Below, piece by piece: positions 58,413 through 64,000 of a stretch of 64,000 bases of DNA; positions within the stretch are counted from its first letter, which is position 1; each line of letters starts with the position of its first letter. This DNA is from Echinarachnius parma (Eukaryota; Echinodermata; Echinoidea; Clypeasteroida; Echinarachniidae). Location of the stretch: assembly GCA_037951105.1 (NCBI GenBank), contig JBAMJV010002937.1, positions 62,001-126,000 of the forward strand, in the 5' to 3' direction. The notes under the pieces are model-generated. The model saw only the letters and a program-made list of their open reading frames with translations, made no database searches and was not told the origin of the DNA. A program made the translations under genes and the position numbers.

Positions 58413-58585
58413 AGTGGCGTATCTACGGGTGCCCCCCCAATAATTTGCCCAAAACAATACAACACGTAAGGGGAAATCTGTGTAAAAATAAAGAAATACA
58501 TAAGGTGTGCCCGCAATCATTCGCGTGACCACCCCACCCCCCCCCCCCCCCCCACCTACAATCAGACCGACCATGCTACGCCACT
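58413..58585. mobile_element. Short TIR element with AGTGGCGTA ends
   Basis: Starts AGTGGCGTATC and ends CTACGCCACT (9-bp inverted core). GTTCAT lies just outside both ends (near 58405 and 58589), a possible target duplication. The interior has a C17 run. Similar AGTGGCGTA/TGGCGTAGCC words occur near 18026, 18423 and 10740, several next to G/C tracts, which points to a dispersed family. Confidence 0.5.
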
Positions 58586-58589
58586 GCCG

Positions 58590-60100
58590 TTCATTATGAC
58601 CAAACGTCTAATCTTTGAATAAGTAAATGACAATTAACTTCTCTTAGCTATCAACCTGATAATGTTATGATATTATTGGTGTGTGTTTCATTTGAATTTA
58701 GCTGTAAGTGAAGCCTGACACAACAGGGAGATATTTTATTGGATATTTTGGTGTGATTTTAATTTGTTCATATAATTGTTTTTATATGTAGGCATGATGA
58801 TAACAATCATGTATTTAATTTGTCTGCGTTTTTCTTTGCCCCGCATAGAGCAATTTCAAAGGAGAAGCGGGCAAGGACATGATAGAATGCATAATGAACG
58901 AAGAAGAGCAAGTCGAGAGCCTATATTGAATAAACTGACTGCTCGATCGCTCTCCGATCAGTCAGCCGGCTCCGCGCCCGCTCAACATCGCCCGATTCCC
59001 GCTCGCTCATCCATTGTAGCATTCAAACTCTGAAGTGGGCTACTCGCGAGGAATTTAAATTTTGGTTTCGTCTCACAACTCTCGAGATCGTATCTTACAA
59101 CCACACGAGGTTTCGTGTGGCGTTGCCCAGAGATGGAAGGGGGGGGGGGGGGCAGGGGTGCGTTGCCTGTCACCCCCCCCCCCCCCCCCCCCGTCGATGT
59201 TTGTGCCACGGCTCTGCGCCCCACCTGTGTGCCGAATTTATAATTAAAACAATATACGTAACACAAATGTTAGCTGTTGTGCAGGATGCCCCTTTCTTAG
59301 TATCCTGCTCTCCTTAGCACCCCGTTTTTTACCCGAGGTACACCACCTATAAGACTTGCACAAAAAAGACGACTCGACAACGAATTGGCTTCTTCCGTGA
59401 CGATACATGGCCCACAGTAGACAATGATTTATCCGCGATAAGTTAAGCATCTCAGTAAATTAAAAAACCCGAGAACCGATCATGAAGAAGACGCGTAAAT
59501 GAATTGTGAAAGAAAGTATCAAATAACTCAAACGGTTTTAATTAGTGTCACCCTTATAATAAGCAGGATAGTTAAATACAGTCAAACATGTCTCAAATGC
59601 CACAAAAGGGTGTTCTTTTTAGACTGTGTACAGGTCCCATATTTGTAAGTTATCCAGTGGATTGAAATAATGGCCGTTATTTGTTATTATGAGAAATATT
59701 TAGTGTCACTTTGTTATCTTGAACTGTTCCTGTAAAGTTCATATAATTATGTATTAGAAACGTGTTATTGCTGGGGTGTAACAAATCATTGGCGTAGTTT
59801 ATTTTGTTTGTTGTTGGATGGGGGGGGGGGGGGGGGGGCAGGCAAGGAGGAGGACAATTGTTCACCCATGTCAGACTTCATCCTATCTTATTTCTAATAT
59901 CTTCTCAATTATAAATGAAGTTATAATAAGGTAACAAATATATTTGAAGCAAAATGATACTTTAAATGTCGACCGATATATACATCAAAAGAGTATAATA
60001 TAAATCTCCGACTGGACGCAGGATAATAGTCATTGTTTCAATTCAAGCCTGCTCTTCAGTCCATCATGATGTTTATAAACTTGGTTTTCATACCTTGATG
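58590..60100. other. Non-coding stretch 3' of the homeobox exon
   Basis: No gene seen. G14 at 59139-59152, C20 at 59173-59192 and G19 at 59820-59838. The G14 and C20 tracts are only 20 bp apart and would pair as a hairpin. ACAGTCAAAC near 59577 is a lone terminus of the TA-flanked MITE family. Confidence 0.45.
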
Positions 60101-60105
60101 TCCCA

Positions 60106-60151
60106 TTTATTTCAGAAAATCATTTTCTGTCCTTAATGTCCAGGGTTTATT
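60106..60151 (-). terminator. Candidate polyadenylation signals for the homeobox gene
   Basis: AATAAA on the minus strand at 60151-60146 (21 nt past the stop codon) and at 60111-60106. The first is very close to the stop, so the second or a more distal one may be used. Confidence 0.4.
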
Positions 60152-60171
60152 TTCTTTAAAAACCCGGGTTT

Positions 60172-61116
60172 TCATTCCTTCATTTCCTTGAGGTCCGAGT
60201 GGTGCAGGGCCTCTCTATGCTCCTGCGCCTTTTTCCTCAGTGCTTCCACACTCATTGTCTTCCTCTCCCTCCACGCATCAAGTAGACCCGGATGCTGTCC
60301 GTTCGCTCTGAGGCACCCCGTCAGACGGTCGGCCGTCAGCGCCCACATCCTGGGGAACCCGAACGCCGTCAGTGCCCCCCACGCCAGAGGGTTAGGAGCG
60401 GCCAGGGTGTAACCCGCAGCGCAGAAGTCTGGCCACATGGCAGCAGCAGCCGCAGCAGCGACCACCGCCCCTGGTGACTTCAGCTCGCCCTGCTGGTCTG
60501 GCTGGCGTGACAAGAGCCTATCGATGCTGAAAGAGCTGTGGAAAGCTGACGCCGCGTCGCAGTCTTGGAGTTTCTCTGAATCGTGGAATCGCGGCATCGG
60601 ACCAACGCCTCCAACATGTCCAAGATGGTTAAACAGTGTTCTCGGCGGTAGGTGATATTGCGGCGAATCCGGTAGCTTATGCTCGTCAAGGGTATCGGAA
60701 CTTATTGAATCGACGCACTCCGAGTCGACTTCACTCGGTGCAACGCTAGATCCATCCGTCATGTCTCGATGAGAGAGTGAGAGTTTCCCGTCTGACAGGA
60801 ACGATGGCGGTCCGTCGTGGAACAGAGCTCCCGCAGATGCTGAGGACTCTCTATCCATGTCTAGGCTACCGTCATTGAGGGCGCCCTTGCTGCCGTCTCC
60901 CTTCCTGGAAGCCGGTCGTGGCGAAGGCTTCTCTTTCTTTTCCTGTTGCTTCTTTATCTTCCTCTCGATCTTCGTCCGTTCTCGTCGCTCCAGCTCATCA
61001 GCAGGTATGGGTTCCCCGCTGCAGGACGTCAGGTGAGCATTGTGGGCAGGACGCCCTGGACCCTTGCGTGTGTTCTCCTTCTTACGCCACTTCGCGCGAC
61101 GGTTCTGGAACCAAAC
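60172..61116 (-). CDS. UNCX: UNCX/unc-4-type paired-like homeobox protein, last exon
   Basis: Transcription factor, nuclear; UNCX/unc-4 genes act in neuron and mesoderm patterning. The exon starts at a clear acceptor (pyrimidine-rich run ending CTCACTCAG, minus strand, 61117) and opens directly with VWFQNRRAKWRKKE, the end of homeodomain helix 3. The intron thus falls between homeodomain residues 46 and 47, as in many paired-like genes. The following NTRKGPGRPAHNAH and CSGEP are diagnostic of UNCX. The exon encodes 314 residues to a TGA at 60172. A charged Lys/Arg/Glu linker follows (about 35-75); FSIDRLL at 196-202 fits the Groucho-binding eh1 motif; an alanine run and a Trp/Pro-rich stretch come next; MSVEALRKKAQEH near 288-300 resembles an OAR-type motif. 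The N-terminal half of the homeodomain is not in the window. Intact and GC-richer than its surroundings. Confidence 0.93.
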   Translation of the reverse strand, partial: VWFQNRRAKWRKKENTRKGPGRPAHNAHLTSCSGEPIPADELERRERTKIERKIKKQQEKKEKPSPRPASRKGDGSKGALNDGSLDMDRESSASAGALFHDGPPSFLSDGKLSLSHRDMTDGSSVAPSEVDSECVDSISSDTLDEHKLPDSPQYHLPPRTLFNHLGHVGGVGPMPRFHDSEKLQDCDAASAFHSSFSIDRLLSRQPDQQGELKSPGAVVAAAAAAAMWPDFCAAGYTLAAPNPLAWGALTAFGFPRMWALTADRLTGCLRANGQHPGLLDAWRERKTMSVEALRKKAQEHREALHHSDLKEMKE

Positions 61117-64000
61117 CTGAGTGAGTAGACGAAGAAAAGAAAGACGAACGAAACATTAGTATAATGATAATAATTAATACAAGATTAACTTGACCATGTA
61201 AATCTTACTGAATGATGACAAGCAATGCATGCCGTAACGAACTAAAGATCACTATTCTACACGGATTCCGAGATTTAAAAAGAGGAAGAGGAACGATTAA
61301 AAGGAATTGTAAATAAATATTGTACATCTGTCATTTACCGACAGACAACATAATAACACAAACATCACTTAACCTAAGAAGAGTGCATATATAAAGAGAA
61401 ATTATACATACATAATAATTGATTGGGAAAAAACAAATTTCATTTAAAGACTCTGCATACCAAGCTTTTTCAAGTTGAAAATACACTGTGGATTGAGAGG
61501 ATGGATGGAAGAAAAGGGAACACATTGATTTGAAAGAGAGAAAGACGCAAGAAGGGAGATACAGTCAAACCAGGAGAAGTGGCCACTGTAGACAGATGAC
61601 ATCTATATACACATGTTTCATAATATTGTTTTTCTCTGCAGGGGATCACTTTTTGTTGGCCAGTACAGGCAGTTAAGATGCCAAAGACAAGTGGCCAATA
61701 AGATATATGTAACTTTAAACAGAATTGGAAAATCTGGGAATATACGCGCCAAATCAATGTTGTAAAAAGTGACAATATTCAGAGGGATCATAGGATGAAT
61801 AATGGAAAGAGAGTAGCAATGGTGGAGAAAGGTATACATATAGGCATGATAGGGAGGGGAAAGTGAAAAGAAATCGAGAGTGAAGTGACTGAAAAGAAAA
61901 GGGGGGAGCCATGTCAATATTGTAAACACCACACCACGTCTTGGCGCGGAAGACACTCTAACCACCCTTCACCATACTGTTATTGATTTCCCGCGAAGAA
62001 GTGGGTAGAATCGGTCGCTCAGGCAAAGTGGCCCGTCCTCAATTAACAGGTTAGTTTTGTCATGTTCTTTTGGCGTATTTCCCTTTTTTGTGCCGTATCT
62101 ATCTATCTATCGTGCATTTCACCCAACAAATCACCCCCTTTACCATGTTTACATCGCCAAATCGATTGTTTTTTTCACTTCTAAGCAATCGACTTATTAA
62201 TGTCACTCTAATTATACGCGGGAATTATTATTTTGTTAAAATAAAAATAACACATACTATTGGAAATTCTCTTCAATTCTGCAGAGTACTTTTCTTGTGC
62301 GTGTTTGTTTTTCTAAAATATCTATTTGTGATACAAGATCATTGTATTTCGTACAAAAAGACGTTATATCCAATCAAAATTGAAATGAAAGTACAAACTG
62401 AATCATTGGCAAGGATCGCTATTCTGAAAGCGAATGAATGTGACAAAGAAACGAATCCAGGACACACAAGGACGAGAATTCTGATCAATTAAAATGTTGA
62501 CCGAAATCGCTGGTTAACTTGTTCGGTATATTAGACTAAAATTATACAACCATATTAGGCAACTTCTGACTATAATGATACAAAGAATGCTCGTGTCCTA
62601 CTTTATAGCCCCATCATAGCAAAATAGAGTTACATGTAGCGTGACTGAAAATAAGCTAAAACGAGGCTTATAGCTCATAATTATAGAACCACACACTTAT
62701 ATATCTTAGTTCCATTCTACGTCTATTTTAGATGATAAGGCTAAGTAACCTAAGCAACCCAAAGTTTTCTTTCTATAATATTATGGCGGTTATCTGGCTA
62801 AGCAATTTGGAAACTAAAAGGATGTTGCATACTTAGTCTTATCATCCAAAACAGAAGTAGCAAGACAACTAAGCTAGTGGTATTTTATGAATACGGTTCC
62901 ATGTTTGGCAAACAAAGACTTGATATACGCCCGCTATCGATTTCTCCTCGCGATAAACAAACCAATGACAGAAGCAGGCGAATCAAACACATCACGATGG
63001 TCTCAATTAACCCTTTCATTCCTGGCAATTGTCTTCCATGCTGAGATAACACGAGGTACACACAATCTCAGTAGCCAATGGACTAATCATTGACTTGTTA
63101 TAGCGTGACATCATTGTCTGCTATGGATGTAGACTTGTTTTGTTGCTCTTTATGGATCTGATGAAAAAGCGCGCGCTTTTTTCCTTTTTCCAGACTTGTC
63201 ACACGCCATCTACAAAATGTATAAAGTCGATACTTTTAGCAGTAAAGTTCGCGATCTAGATTCGTATCTCTCGCCTGTAATGTTGGACATGACAAGATAG
63301 ACAGCTTGATTGCTCTAATTGATCGTGGCCGGAAAATGACAACTCAACCTTTAAAATCCTTTCTTGCTTTTTCAATCTGAAATAGTGTACACACGTAATT
63401 TTTCAGCCTATTTGTCCGTTTTCATTATCGATGCCCTATGACAAGCCTGAAAATTGAATGATTTCCTATCATTATTTGATTTGGTCGAGATGCAAACACA
63501 TTTGTTATAAATCAATTTTTTTTAGAATAAAACGACAGTGGCAAAATTACTTAGTATTTTCTATTTCTGTATGTATGTCATGTTACTTGTGTCAATTCAA
63601 ATGTAAATTATATACGACTTTCGTTTCAATTTTGGTTGGCTAACCATGCATTGTTGGAAGATACAAAATGCTGAGCCCGTCTATCTATTAATACAAACAA
63701 TGAGGTAAAATTGAAGATAAGAGATATTTTGTTATAATCCTTATTGGTGCTAATTAACTCGTTTAAACGTGACATCTTTTGTTCGTTGCATTATGCATTT
63801 CATTTAATGATGAAACATGAGCCATGTTGTCAACATGAAAATAACTTGTTGTACACTCTCTTCTTCTTCCTTTTTTTCTCGGAATCACTTGAGTGGTCGA
63901 AATGTTTTCACTAACGATGTAATATTAGTAATAATACTTATAATTTAAGAGGTATCAACTTTTAAGAGGCGCTTTAGAAAACGTCCTTTTCATCATAAGG
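61117..64000 (-). other. Homeobox intron of UNCX (continues beyond the window)
   Basis: At least 2.9 kb upstream of the exon with no sign of the preceding homeodomain exon, so the intron runs past the right edge. It holds a MITE terminus (ACAGTCAAACC near 61563). 62870-63360 is a comparatively complex block that might hold enhancers. Short frames such as 62070-62492 have no family similarity. Confidence 0.6.

Noticed and set aside
61560-61600. Complete second TA-flanked MITE in the UNCX intron
   Set aside because: Only the ACAGTCAAACC terminus is clear. I could not find its inverted partner at a sensible distance.
61140-64000. Upstream homeodomain exon of UNCX
   Set aside because: No minus-strand sequence encoding the first 46 homeodomain residues is visible; it must lie beyond the window.

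Overview
This is eukaryotic, almost certainly invertebrate metazoan, genomic DNA: AT-rich, full of simple repeats, MITE-like palindromes, an LTR retrotransposon, a LINE and one spliced homeobox exon. There is no operon-like gene packing. The only host gene I can support is the last exon of a paired-like homeobox gene of the UNCX (unc-4) family, at 60172-61116 on the minus strand. It begins at the conserved intron inside the homeodomain, and its upstream exons lie beyond the right edge. The rest looks like the gene-poor 3' flank of that developmental gene. The phylum cannot be fixed from the sequence alone; a marine invertebrate is my guess.

Layout. 1-18420: non-coding DNA with several short inverted-repeat elements (a roughly 200-bp palindrome; a TA-flanked MITE; a 339-bp TIR element; three full-length TTAA-flanked MITEs, two of them forming a giant inverted pair; a 221-bp TIR element), SINE-like fragments, tandem duplications and microsatellites. 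18423-39960: a nested stack. A minisatellite of about 30-bp units was entered by a 1.46-kb foldback-type element (18647-20110) and by a Ty3/Gypsy retrotransposon (20630-39405, minus strand, 5-bp target duplication CATAC). The Gypsy element is itself split exactly between its gag and protease segments by a 13.6-kb insertion (24418-38018). That insertion is eleven near-identical ~1.2-kb units with the end structures of a non-autonomous rolling-circle (Helentron/Helitron-like) element. 39961-50300: non-coding DNA with one more TTAA MITE, degenerate tandem repeats, a duplicated ~200-bp block and a long (TG)n tract. 50322-54360: an apparently intact single-ORF LINE of the I/RNase-H-bearing group on the plus strand, with a duplicated hairpin 3' tail. 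54361-60100: non-coding DNA, including a second copy of the 221-bp TIR element and an AAC/ATC low-complexity block. 60172-64000: the UNCX exon and its upstream intron.

The most notable item is the tandem rolling-circle array. Its 5' and 3' ends carry inverted motifs that pair in crossed order around a 3' hairpin, the element ends in CTAG, and removing it at a T|T site rejoins the Gypsy gag and protease frames with no gap. Its units are mosaics of two haplotypes, and each carries two CRE-type palindromes (one lost in a single unit) and two strongly CG-alternating blocks.
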